From NCBI GenBank assembly GCA_029932495.1, contig JAOZPY010000021.1, positions 1-15,808 on the forward strand: 15,808 bases of DNA. The letters run 5' to 3'. Every line of letters begins with the position of its first letter. The first letter of the stretch is position 1. Below are positions 8,950 to 14,621 of the stretch, piece after piece. The DNA comes from Desulfobacterales bacterium (GTDB taxonomy: Bacteria; Desulfobacterota; Desulfobacteria; Desulfobacterales; JAFDCJ01). The position numbers and the translations under genes were made by a program. The notes below the pieces were generated by a model that saw only the letters and a list, made by a program, of their open reading frames with translations, made no database searches and had not been told where the DNA came from.

Positions 8950-8968
8950 ACAGTTGTTTGAAAACTGT
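8950..8968. promoter_or_regulatory. Possible enhancer site: ACAGTT-N7-AACTGT
   Basis: Perfect 6-bp inverted repeat with a 7-bp spacer, about 138 bp upstream of the predicted transcription start. This position suits an upstream activating sequence for a Fis-type sigma-54 activator. A TGTTGC sequence overlaps its right arm (8966-8971). The protein that binds it is not known. Confidence 0.4.
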
Positions 8969-9028
8969 TGCCGAATCAATCACTTGCGTACCATCCGCTT
9001 GCCTACCCTTTTGCCCGGTGATTTTGCA

Positions 9029-9043
9029 AACTAGTTGTTATCA
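9029..9043 (+). promoter_or_regulatory. Shared element AACTAGTTGTTATCA (copy 1)
   Basis: Identical at 14 of 15 positions to 13997-14011. Both copies start exactly 42 bp before the first base of their -24/-12 promoters. The first eight bases, AACTAGTT, are a perfect palindrome. The TATCA part with its AT-rich 3' flank loosely resembles an IHF core, which would fit between enhancer and promoter. Confidence 0.6.
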
Positions 9044-9070
9044 CAGGAATTTTTCATAACTCCCGTAAAG

Positions 9071-9086
9071 TGGCACCCCGCTTGCA
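9071..9086 (+). promoter_or_regulatory. Sigma-54 (-24/-12) promoter of the GcvH-like gene
   Basis: TGGCACCCCGCTTGCA matches the -24/-12 consensus TGGCAC-N5-TTGCA with the required GG-N10-GC spacing (GG 9072-9073, GC 9084-9085). Transcription should start near 9097, about 50 bp before the ATG at 9146. Confidence 0.85.
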
Positions 9087-9145
9087 GTCCATATTGCTGT
9101 CGTGGGTAAACAGGCTAAATATAAGAAGCAAAAGGAGGGAGTAAA

Positions 9146-10093
9146 ATGTCATCCACAAAGATAAAAGGGCAGAGAAAGTCAACGCAGGCCCGGCGGGTGA
9201 TCGGCTTCCAGGTGCTTGAAAATGAGTGTATCTGGATGAAAGCCGGGGTGGTCAATTTTCGGCTGTGTGACTGCGCCTATGACTGTAGCAATTGTGCTTT
9301 TGATAAAGGGATGCGCAAGGCCATGAAAATCAGTGATAGCGGTGATTCCAGGGATATCGCCCCCAAATGGGTCGCGTATCTCCAGAAGACTTATTCCGGT
9401 GCATCCCGGCCCTGTCGCCACTGCTTGACCGGTCGCATTGATGCCCCCAAAATCTGCAGCCTCAATTATGAATGCTATCATTGCGCCTTTGATCAGATGC
9501 TGGATGAGGCGGATGTCGCCCAATGCCCTGATGCGCCGGCCTATCACCTGGCTTCAGGGTATAAAATGGCAGATGGTTATTACTATCATATGGGACACAG
9601 CTGGATTCGTTTCGAGCACGGGGGGAGGGTCAGAGTCGGACTCGATGATTTCGCCGCCAAACTGTTTGGTGTGCCGGAGGTGCTGAATTTTCCACCCCTG
9701 GGAGAGCGGTTGAAACAAAATCGCGTTGGGTGGACATTTGCACGTGCCGACCACCAGGCGGCAGTCCTGTCGCCGGCATCCGGCACCGTGCTGGCCGTGA
9801 ATCACAAAGCCGCCGAACACCCGCAGATTGTCCATGAAGATCCATACCGGCAAGGCTGGTTGATGATTATGGAACCGGTTAAGCCGCACAGGGAGCTCAA
9901 GGGCCTTTTCTTCGGGCAGCAGAGTTTTCGCTGGATGGAACACGAAGTTCGGACTCTCATGGGGCAGTTGGGGGAAGAATATGAAAAGCTGGCAGCCACG
10001 GGCGGGGAGCCGATCAGTGATGTGGTCGGCAGTTTCCCCCAACTCGATTGGGATACTCTGGTGCAGCAGTTTCTCGGCACTAAAAGAAGGTAA
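9146..10093 (+). CDS. Cys-rich protein with a GcvH-like domain lacking the lipoyl lysine
   Basis: A 315-aa soluble protein of unknown function. The start is firm: AAAGGAGG at 9131-9138, seven bases before the ATG. The N-terminal half has a duplicated cysteine module, C-x5-C-x2-C-AFD-x2-M, at C41/C47/C50 and C104/C110/C113. There are extra cysteines at C43 and at C90-x2-C93, suggesting bound zinc or iron-sulfur clusters. The C-terminal part (about 150-250) follows glycine cleavage H protein: VRVGLDDFAAKLFG, a PxxG turn, SPASGTVLAVN and EDPYRQGWLM. The lipoyl-lysine segment (ESVKA in GcvH) is replaced by ADHQAA, with no lysine nearby, so it cannot carry lipoamide in the usual way. No other glycine cleavage genes are present. 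Its sigma-54 promoter and shared upstream element suggest a regulatory or sensory role linked to the redox operon at 14135. The GcvH-like fold is confident; the role is not. Confidence 0.85.
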   Translation: MSSTKIKGQRKSTQARRVIGFQVLENECIWMKAGVVNFRLCDCAYDCSNCAFDKGMRKAMKISDSGDSRDIAPKWVAYLQKTYSGASRPCRHCLTGRIDAPKICSLNYECYHCAFDQMLDEADVAQCPDAPAYHLASGYKMADGYYYHMGHSWIRFEHGGRVRVGLDDFAAKLFGVPEVLNFPPLGERLKQNRVGWTFARADHQAAVLSPASGTVLAVNHKAAEHPQIVHEDPYRQGWLMIMEPVKPHRELKGLFFGQQSFRWMEHEVRTLMGQLGEEYEKLAATGGEPISDVVGSFPQLDWDTLVQQFLGTKRR

Positions 10094-10114
10094 GATACAC
10101 CGAAAGATAAGGAC

Positions 10115-10140
10115 AACGGCGTTGGATTATCAGCGCCGTT
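10115..10140. terminator. Possible bidirectional terminator hairpin
   Basis: AACGGCG (10115-10121) and CGCCGTT (10134-10140) form a 7-bp stem with a 12-nt loop between two convergent genes. The right arm overlaps the last codons of the archaemetzincin gene. There is no strong T-run on either side, so efficiency would be low or dependent on other factors. Confidence 0.35.
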
Positions 10141-10699
10141 TAAGCGCATCACGAAAATACACGGTGCAATAGCGGCAGAAATACAGCGGCGTTTTATCCA
10201 GGGTTGAAAGGTTTCCCGAAAAGTGCATTAAGCATTTTTCATCTTCACAGTGAAGCATGTTAAACAGGTGTCCGATCTCGTGCAAAGCGACTTTTGCTGT
10301 TCGCTCGTAAACCCGGGAAGACAGTTCGGATTTGCTGTGGGGATTGTTTCGCATGCGATACGTCGAAACCAGTGCTATTTTGCCGCCCTGCCGGGCTTCT
10401 CCATAAACATATGTAAGAATCGGGACAAAAAGGTCCACGGTCAATACGCCGATGACCTTTTCATATCCGTCAAACCTGTTCGCATTCATGGTTTGCAAAA
10501 TAAGACCGCAGTCATATTGCAGGCGGTGTCTATCCAGGGCATAATAGGGGTGGGTCACTGATGGCATAATTTCAGCGTCGATTTTCAGATAACCGGAAAT
10601 ATGGGCGGCGATGACTTTCAAAACAATTGCCGGAACATCTCCAAATGCAAATACACCAATGGTTGTCTTGCGCTGCTGCATGATTTGAGTGTCTTCCAC
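10130..10699 (-). CDS. amzA: Archaemetzincin family zinc metalloprotease (peptidase M54)
   Basis: A small zinc-dependent protease, 189 aa, close to the usual size of the family. The metzincin zinc site is complete: HEIGHLFNMLH with H140, E141, H144 and H150. The family's structural zinc signature follows directly as C151-x4-C156-x-M158 and C175-x2-C178. The start is a GTG at 10699; an ATG at 10681, six codons in, is an alternative, and neither has a strong ribosome binding site. No signal peptide is seen, so it should act in the cytoplasm. It lies 28 bp after the response regulator gene on the same strand and is probably the third gene of that operon, an unusual setting. The physiological substrate of bacterial archaemetzincins is not established to my knowledge. 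Confidence 0.93.
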   Translation of the reverse strand: MEDTQIMQQRKTTIGVFAFGDVPAIVLKVIAAHISGYLKIDAEIMPSVTHPYYALDRHRLQYDCGLILQTMNANRFDGYEKVIGVLTVDLFVPILTYVYGEARQGGKIALVSTYRMRNNPHSKSELSSRVYERTAKVALHEIGHLFNMLHCEDEKCLMHFSGNLSTLDKTPLYFCRYCTVYFRDALKRR

Positions 10700-10727
10700 C
10701 TGTCGTCCGGTCGCGGGTCTGGATATT

Positions 10728-12077
10728 TCAGGGTGAGGGCTTTTGCAGTCCCAACCGCTTTATTTTTTTATGCAGGGTGACCCGGTTGATGCCCAGCACT
10801 GCCGAAGATCGGGTGATGTTCCAATCGTTTTCATCCAGTACTTTAAGAATATGGGATACTTCCATATCGCGCAAAGCCTGTGATCCGGACGTCGGAGTCA
10901 AAGCGAGTTTCAGAAATGCAAAATCTGATGTTCGCAGAGTCCGGGACCTGGACAGCACGACCGCCCTTTCGATGGCATTTTCCAACTCACGGATATTGCC
11001 CGGCCAGTGATACTGTTTTAACAGCTGCATCGCCTCGACTGAGATGCGATCCACGCGTTTAGACATTTCCTGGCTGTATTTATTCAGAAAGTGGTCGATT
11101 AACAGCGGGATATCATCCTTGTGCGCCCGTAAAGGCGGAACAGGGATGTGAATAACGTTGATGCGGTAGAAAAAATCCTCCCGAAAAGATTCGCCGGCGA
11201 TGGCGGCCGCGAGATTTCGCCGGGTGGCGGAGATCAAACGAAAATCCACTTTGATGGGCTCTCTGCTGCCCAGCCGGGTAATTTGTTTTTCTTCCAGCAC
11301 GCGCAATAGATCGATCTGCATTTTGGCGCTGATCTCGCCGATTTCATCCAGAAACAGCGTGCCGCCGGATACGACCTCGAAAAACCCCCGGGTTAAATAG
11401 GTGGCGCCGGTAAACGCTCCTTTCTGATGTCCGAAAAGTTCGCTTTCCAGCAGTGAATCCGGCACGGCACCGCAGTTGATGGCGATAAACGGCAAATGCG
11501 CCCGGGAACTTTTGGCATGAATGGCTTTGGCAATCAATTCCTTGCCAGTGCCGGTTTCGCCGGTCAGCAAAACAGAAGCGTCGCTTCTGGCCACTTCCGG
11601 GATTAGTTTGAAGATCTTTTTCATCGGCTCGGATTGTCCGATGATATCGTCAAAGCGGGTGATTTTTTCCAGGCACTCTTTCATGTAATTGTATTCGGAG
11701 GCCAGTTTTTTCTGCTGTTTTATTTTTTCCAGAACCAGTGAAAGCTGTTCGGGCTTAAACGGCTTGAGCAGATAATCACTGGCGCCCATTTTCATCGCGT
11801 GGACGGCCGATTCGATGGATCCATAGGCGGTGATAATGATTACAATGGTGTCGGGGTAGCCGGCCTTTATTTTTTTGAGCAGCTCAAGGCCATCCATACC
11901 GGGCATTTTGATATCCACAAAAAGAATTTCGTAAGGGAATTTTTCGATTTTTTCCAGCGCTTCAAAACCGGATGCAGCAGTTGCCACGGTATGCCCATCC
12001 TTTTTGAACCAGTGAAGAAAAGATTCACGCACGATCATTTCATCATCAACAATCAGGATTCGCAGCTTTTCAGCCAT
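10728..12077 (-). CDS. NtrC-family response regulator (REC-AAA+-Fis), sigma-54 activator
   Basis: A 449-aa phosphorylation-controlled activator of sigma-54 promoters. The receiver domain (about 5-120) has D11/D12, acceptor D55 in FVDIKMPGMDG, T83 and K105. The AAA+ domain has Walker A GETGTGKE (173-180), GAFTGA (220-225) and a GGTLFLDEIGE Walker B. A Fis-type helix-turn-helix closes the protein (NWNITRSSAVLGINRVTLHKKIKRLGL). The start is supported by GGGAGGA about six bases before the ATG at 12077. It lies 43 bp downstream of a histidine kinase gene on the same strand, its obvious partner. It is the best candidate to bind the repeats upstream of the divergent operon at 14135, and perhaps the promoter at 9071. 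Confidence 0.95.
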   Translation of the reverse strand: MAEKLRILIVDDEMIVRESFLHWFKKDGHTVATAASGFEALEKIEKFPYEILFVDIKMPGMDGLELLKKIKAGYPDTIVIIITAYGSIESAVHAMKMGASDYLLKPFKPEQLSLVLEKIKQQKKLASEYNYMKECLEKITRFDDIIGQSEPMKKIFKLIPEVARSDASVLLTGETGTGKELIAKAIHAKSSRAHLPFIAINCGAVPDSLLESELFGHQKGAFTGATYLTRGFFEVVSGGTLFLDEIGEISAKMQIDLLRVLEEKQITRLGSREPIKVDFRLISATRRNLAAAIAGESFREDFFYRINVIHIPVPPLRAHKDDIPLLIDHFLNKYSQEMSKRVDRISVEAMQLLKQYHWPGNIRELENAIERAVVLSRSRTLRTSDFAFLKLALTPTSGSQALRDMEVSHILKVLDENDWNITRSSAVLGINRVTLHKKIKRLGLQKPSP

Positions 12078-12104
12078 AACAATCCTCCCGGGAGTTTTTG
12101 CCCT

Positions 12105-12171
12105 GGAAAAGCGGGCGCTTTCAATGGGTCAGGGGGTCTGACCCCGCCGGAAAGCATCCACCTGCTTTTCC
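12105..12171 (-). repeat. Nested REP-like hairpin at the kinase/regulator junction
   Basis: Three nested inverted repeats cover the end of the kinase gene: GGAAAAGC (12105-12112) with GCTTTTCC (12164-12171), GCTTTC (12117-12122) with GAAAGC (12150-12155), and GGGTCA (12126-12131) with TGACCC (12139-12144). The centre is also a perfect GGGGTC-T-GACCCC palindrome (12133-12145). The kinase stop codon (12121-12123) lies inside it. In the mRNA it would form one long interrupted stem between the two cistrons. It resembles short repeated palindromic elements, but only one copy was seen here. Confidence 0.5.
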
Positions 12172-13704
12172 CTGGTACTTCGCCGGAAATGTCAGGGTGA
12201 AAGTGGTGCCCTGTTCCGGCGAACTGTGCACTTTAATTTTACCGCCATGGTTTTTTATAACGCCATAGACAATTGACAGTCCCAGGCCGGTTCCCTCCCC
12301 ATCGGGCTTGGTGGTGAAAAACGGGTCAAACAAATGATCCATATTTTCTTCGGGGATACCGCAACCGGTGTCGTGGATTTCCACCTTAAAGCGCTTTTTA
12401 TTTTCATCCAACCGGGATTTTACCTGAAGCTCACCGCCTTGCGGCATCGCTTCGATGGCATTGAAGATCAGATTGAGTATGCATTGCTGCAGACGGTTCG
12501 TATCGCCTCTGAGAAGCAGTATTTCCCGGGAAAGGTCAACGGTGAGACGAATATTTTGCAGTTCCATCTTATGGCGCGTTAAAGAGACCACCGCGCCAAT
12601 CACGTCGTTCATGTTGATATCGGCAAACCCCCGGGGAGTTTCGCGGGAAAATGACAGCAACCCGGAGACGATGTTGCCGCAGCGCTCCAGTTCCGTCGAC
12701 ATGATGGATAGGTATTCCTTGAATTTTCCAATAGATTGCGGGTCGATCTGATTGTCAGCCACCATGGCCTGCATCAGATGGCTGAAGGTCAACAGGCCCT
12801 GGATGGGATTGTTGATTTCGTGAACGCAGCTGGCCACCAGCTTTCCCAGGGAAATCATTCGATCCTCCTGGACCATCCGGTTGCAATTCGCCTTGATTTC
12901 ATCCAGTCGCGCTGCCCAGCGGGTTGAAATTTCTTCGGTGACATCCCGCCATATCTCAATGATGCGGATGATTTCATCATTTTGATCTTTGAGGGGATAG
13001 GTAACGATGTTGCCGTAGCTGAAATTTTCCTGCGACCCGGAGAGTTCATGGATGACGTGGGCGGATTTTCCGGTTTTCAGGGTTTCCACCATGGGACATT
13101 TCAGCGTCGGCCTGGCAATCGAACAGGGGGCGCTCAAGCCGTAGTAAGTTTCGTAGCAATAAGAGCCGACAACATCTTTTTTGGCTTTGCCCACCATCTC
13201 CAAATAGGCCTCATTGGCTTCGGCAATCGTAAAGTCGATATTTAAAACAGCGATGGCGGCGTTGCTTTGCTGGATCAGGAAGTCGGATGACATTTTTTCC
13301 AGGAGCACCTGGTGTTCGGCCTCCTTGAGTCGCTGGTTGATGGCAAACAGGGTTCTCAGCAGTTTGCCGATATTGTGTTCCACCACTCCCACCCGTTTTG
13401 GCCGCAGCTGGATGAGTTCCAGCAGAACATCCCGATTGTTCGTCAATTCAATGATTGTATCGAGTTCCTTAATTTTAAAAAAATCCCGAAAATCATCTGT
13501 GGTGAATATTCCCATCTGCCGGGCCATCAGCAGTCCTTCGGCCTGGGGGTTGATGTCGCACACGCCGACCAGTTCAATTTCCAGCAGGGGAAAAGATCCG
13601 CTTTTTATGAGTTCGAGGAAAAATTTGCAGGCCCGGCCGCCGCCGACAATTGCAAGCCTGAGCAGCAGTCGTTCAGGGTGATGAGGGTTGGTTCCGGAAA
13701 GCAT
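12121..13704 (-). CDS. Histidine kinase with an N-terminal Rossmann domain (Rossmann-PAS-HisKA-HATPase)
   Basis: A 527-aa cytoplasmic sensor kinase. The start at 13704 (MLSGTNPHHPERL) is preferred because GGAGG lies nine bases upstream; the TTG at 13722 would put that site inside the gene. The N-terminal 115 residues look like a dinucleotide-binding Rossmann fold of the GFO/IDH/MocA type. LAIVGGGRACKFF gives a glycine loop (G21-G23), LVGVCDINPQAEGL puts D50 at the end of strand 2, and TIIELTN follows. A helix leads to a PAS domain (about 140-255) with C183, C194 and C203. The HisKA H-box is CVHEINNPIQG (H295). N, G1 (DTGCGIPEEN), F (FDPFFTTKPDG) and G2 (GTGLGLSIVYGV) boxes are present. The last 20 or so residues come from the nested repeat and look non-conserved. 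The likely partner is the response regulator just downstream. Confidence 0.9.
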   Translation of the reverse strand: MLSGTNPHHPERLLLRLAIVGGGRACKFFLELIKSGSFPLLEIELVGVCDINPQAEGLLMARQMGIFTTDDFRDFFKIKELDTIIELTNNRDVLLELIQLRPKRVGVVEHNIGKLLRTLFAINQRLKEAEHQVLLEKMSSDFLIQQSNAAIAVLNIDFTIAEANEAYLEMVGKAKKDVVGSYCYETYYGLSAPCSIARPTLKCPMVETLKTGKSAHVIHELSGSQENFSYGNIVTYPLKDQNDEIIRIIEIWRDVTEEISTRWAARLDEIKANCNRMVQEDRMISLGKLVASCVHEINNPIQGLLTFSHLMQAMVADNQIDPQSIGKFKEYLSIMSTELERCGNIVSGLLSFSRETPRGFADINMNDVIGAVVSLTRHKMELQNIRLTVDLSREILLLRGDTNRLQQCILNLIFNAIEAMPQGGELQVKSRLDENKKRFKVEIHDTGCGIPEENMDHLFDPFFTTKPDGEGTGLGLSIVYGVIKNHGGKIKVHSSPEQGTTFTLTFPAKYQGKAGGCFPAGSDPLTH

Positions 13705-13786
13705 ATCGCCATACCTCCGCAAAAAGGGACTAGCGGTCAGACGGGTTATCCGGGGATGGTTCGCTGTGATCTTGCGTATGTATCGA

Positions 13787-13815
13787 AAAATAGTAAAAAA
13801 ATTTCATCGAGTCAA
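13787..13815 (-). promoter_or_regulatory. Sigma-70-like promoter of the kinase/regulator/protease operon
   Basis: On the minus strand TTGACT (13815-13810) is followed after exactly 17 bp by TATTTT (13792-13787). Transcription would start near 13780, leaving a leader of about 75 nt before the ATG at 13704. The TGTTGCA repeats at 13851-13885 lie roughly 70-105 bp upstream of that start. Confidence 0.5.
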
Positions 13816-13850
13816 GGTATTGCTGTCAGGGGGGCGGTAATTGTTGATTG

Positions 13851-13885
13851 TGTTGCAATTTATCGGTATGCAACATCGTTGCAAC
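13851..13885. promoter_or_regulatory. TGTTGCA inverted repeats, candidate activator sites (cluster 1)
   Basis: TGTTGCA (13851-13857) and TGCAACA (13869-13875) are perfect inverted repeats with an 11-bp spacer. A perfect GTTGCAAC palindrome follows at 13878-13885. The cluster lies about 180-215 bp upstream of the start predicted from the -24/-12 promoter, in the normal range for sigma-54 enhancers. Confidence 0.6.
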
Positions 13886-13933
13886 ATGAATTGAGTGGTA
13901 TTTACAATAAAAGCAATTATAACCGCAAATTAT

Positions 13934-13954
13934 ATGTTGCTATAGGTGCAACAT
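13934..13954. promoter_or_regulatory. ATGTTGC-N7-GCAACAT, candidate activator site (cluster 2)
   Basis: Perfect 7-bp arms with a 7-bp spacer, the same half-site as the cluster at 13851-13885. Its centre is about 120 bp upstream of the start predicted from the -24/-12 promoter, a classical enhancer position. The likely binder is the Fis-type domain of one of the two sigma-54 activators encoded nearby. Confidence 0.65.
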
Positions 13955-13996
13955 TATCGATGCGACTTTCAGACTGATCACTGCAGTTATTTCCAT

Positions 13997-14011
13997 AACT
14001 AGTTGATATCA
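13997..14011 (+). promoter_or_regulatory. Shared element AACTAGTTGATATCA (copy 2)
   Basis: Second copy of the element at 9029-9043, with one mismatch in 15. It starts 42 bp before the -24/-12 promoter at 14039, the same distance as the first copy. TATCAA followed by AT-rich sequence makes this copy the better match to an IHF core. Confidence 0.6.
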
Positions 14012-14038
14012 AAACAATATAATTAAATGCAGCGCTTC

Positions 14039-14054
14039 TGGCATGCTTGCTGCA
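14039..14054 (+). promoter_or_regulatory. Sigma-54 (-24/-12) promoter of the redox operon
   Basis: TGGCATGCTTGCTGCA has GG-N10-GC spacing (GG 14040-14041, GC 14052-14053). The -24 half is good and the -12 half is CTGCA instead of TTGCA. Transcription should start near 14065, about 70 bp before the TTG start at 14135. Confidence 0.75.
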
Positions 14055-14134
14055 GTTAAAGCTCATTTCAATCCAGCGCGCGTTTATTTCGTCCTACCAT
14101 CTTCCTCACTTATTGTTGAAAAAGGGAGTTTCCA

Positions 14135-14575
14135 TTGAACCCGGACGTTGAGAAAAAAAAGATTTTTCTCATCGGCAATGAAGCGGATATGCGGATTTTT
14201 TTGCTCAACCTCCTGGGCACCGGCGATTTTGAACCCGTGATTGTCGAAAGTGGGACTGCCGGGCTGAAGCGCATCACGGAGGAAAAGCCGGCGCTCATTA
14301 TTCTCAATATATTGCAATACCGTGACAGAAATATGCTGCTGTACCGGGATCTTAAACATGATGAAACATTGAAAAAGATACCGGTCATCATGCTGTCAGA
14401 CGTTGATCAAAAAACTTTTTATCATTGCCAGAAATTTACCAGCAGACCTTCCGGACAGGCAATCCACGGACCGGAAGCCTATCTGGTCAAACCGCCGGAA
14501 GCCGATGAATTGCTGCAACTGGTGCATGCCCTGACTCAGACCGGCAATGTGAATGCGACCGGGGAGACACTCTGA
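14135..14575 (+). CDS. Degenerate receiver-domain protein (pseudo-receiver)
   Basis: A stand-alone receiver-like protein of 146 aa with no output domain. The fold is clear: KKIFLIGNEADMRIFLLNLL for strand and helix 1, PALIILNILQ for strand 3, IPVIMLSDVD for strand 4 and AYLVKPPEADELLQLV for strand 5 with K118. The phosphoacceptor aspartate is replaced by N58, and the acidic pocket is reduced to G14-N15-E16, so ordinary phosphorylation is not expected. The loop between strands 4 and 5 is longer than usual (about 92-112). The start is a TTG at 14135 with GGGAG about seven bases upstream. It is the first gene after the -24/-12 promoter and lies 46 bp before the membrane iron-sulfur gene. It may act as a phosphorylation-independent protein-protein switch for the operon's complex. 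Confidence 0.82.
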   Translation: MNPDVEKKKIFLIGNEADMRIFLLNLLGTGDFEPVIVESGTAGLKRITEEKPALIILNILQYRDRNMLLYRDLKHDETLKKIPVIMLSDVDQKTFYHCQKFTSRPSGQAIHGPEAYLVKPPEADELLQLVHALTQTGNVNATGETL

Positions 14576-14621
14576 TGCAACTGCGGGATCGCATGGTGGG
14601 GAAAAGAAATGGAGCGGGTTG

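Larger units (their letters stand above)
8806..9145 (+). other. Regulatory intergenic region before the GcvH-like gene
   Basis: This 340-bp AT-rich stretch has no credible gene. It contains, in order: a weak AU hairpin (TTTTTC 8850-8855, GAAAAA 8860-8865), the palindrome AAGGCA-ACA-TGCCTT, the inverted repeat ACAGTT-N7-AACTGT, the shared 15-bp element at 9029-9043, a -24/-12 promoter, and a strong ribosome binding site at 9131-9138. The order of possible enhancer sites, bend site and promoter is typical of sigma-54 control regions. Confidence 0.7.
13705..14134. other. Divergent regulatory region between the kinase operon and the redox operon
   Basis: This 430-bp AT-rich stretch has no credible gene. 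From the kinase side it holds a sigma-70-like promoter pointing left, a cluster of TGTTGCA/TGCAACA repeats, the shared 15-bp element, and a -24/-12 promoter pointing right. A GGGAG ribosome binding site precedes the TTG at 14135. The repeats sit where they could act on both promoters. Confidence 0.7.

Noticed and set aside
13705..13722. TTG start for the Rossmann kinase at 13722
   Set aside because: The Shine-Dalgarno GGAGG would lie inside the gene; it is well spaced for the ATG at 13704.
13312..13977. 221-aa open frame on the plus strand crossing the divergent control region
   Set aside because: It is mostly antisense to the Rossmann kinase and then runs through the repeat cluster. No domain was recognised.
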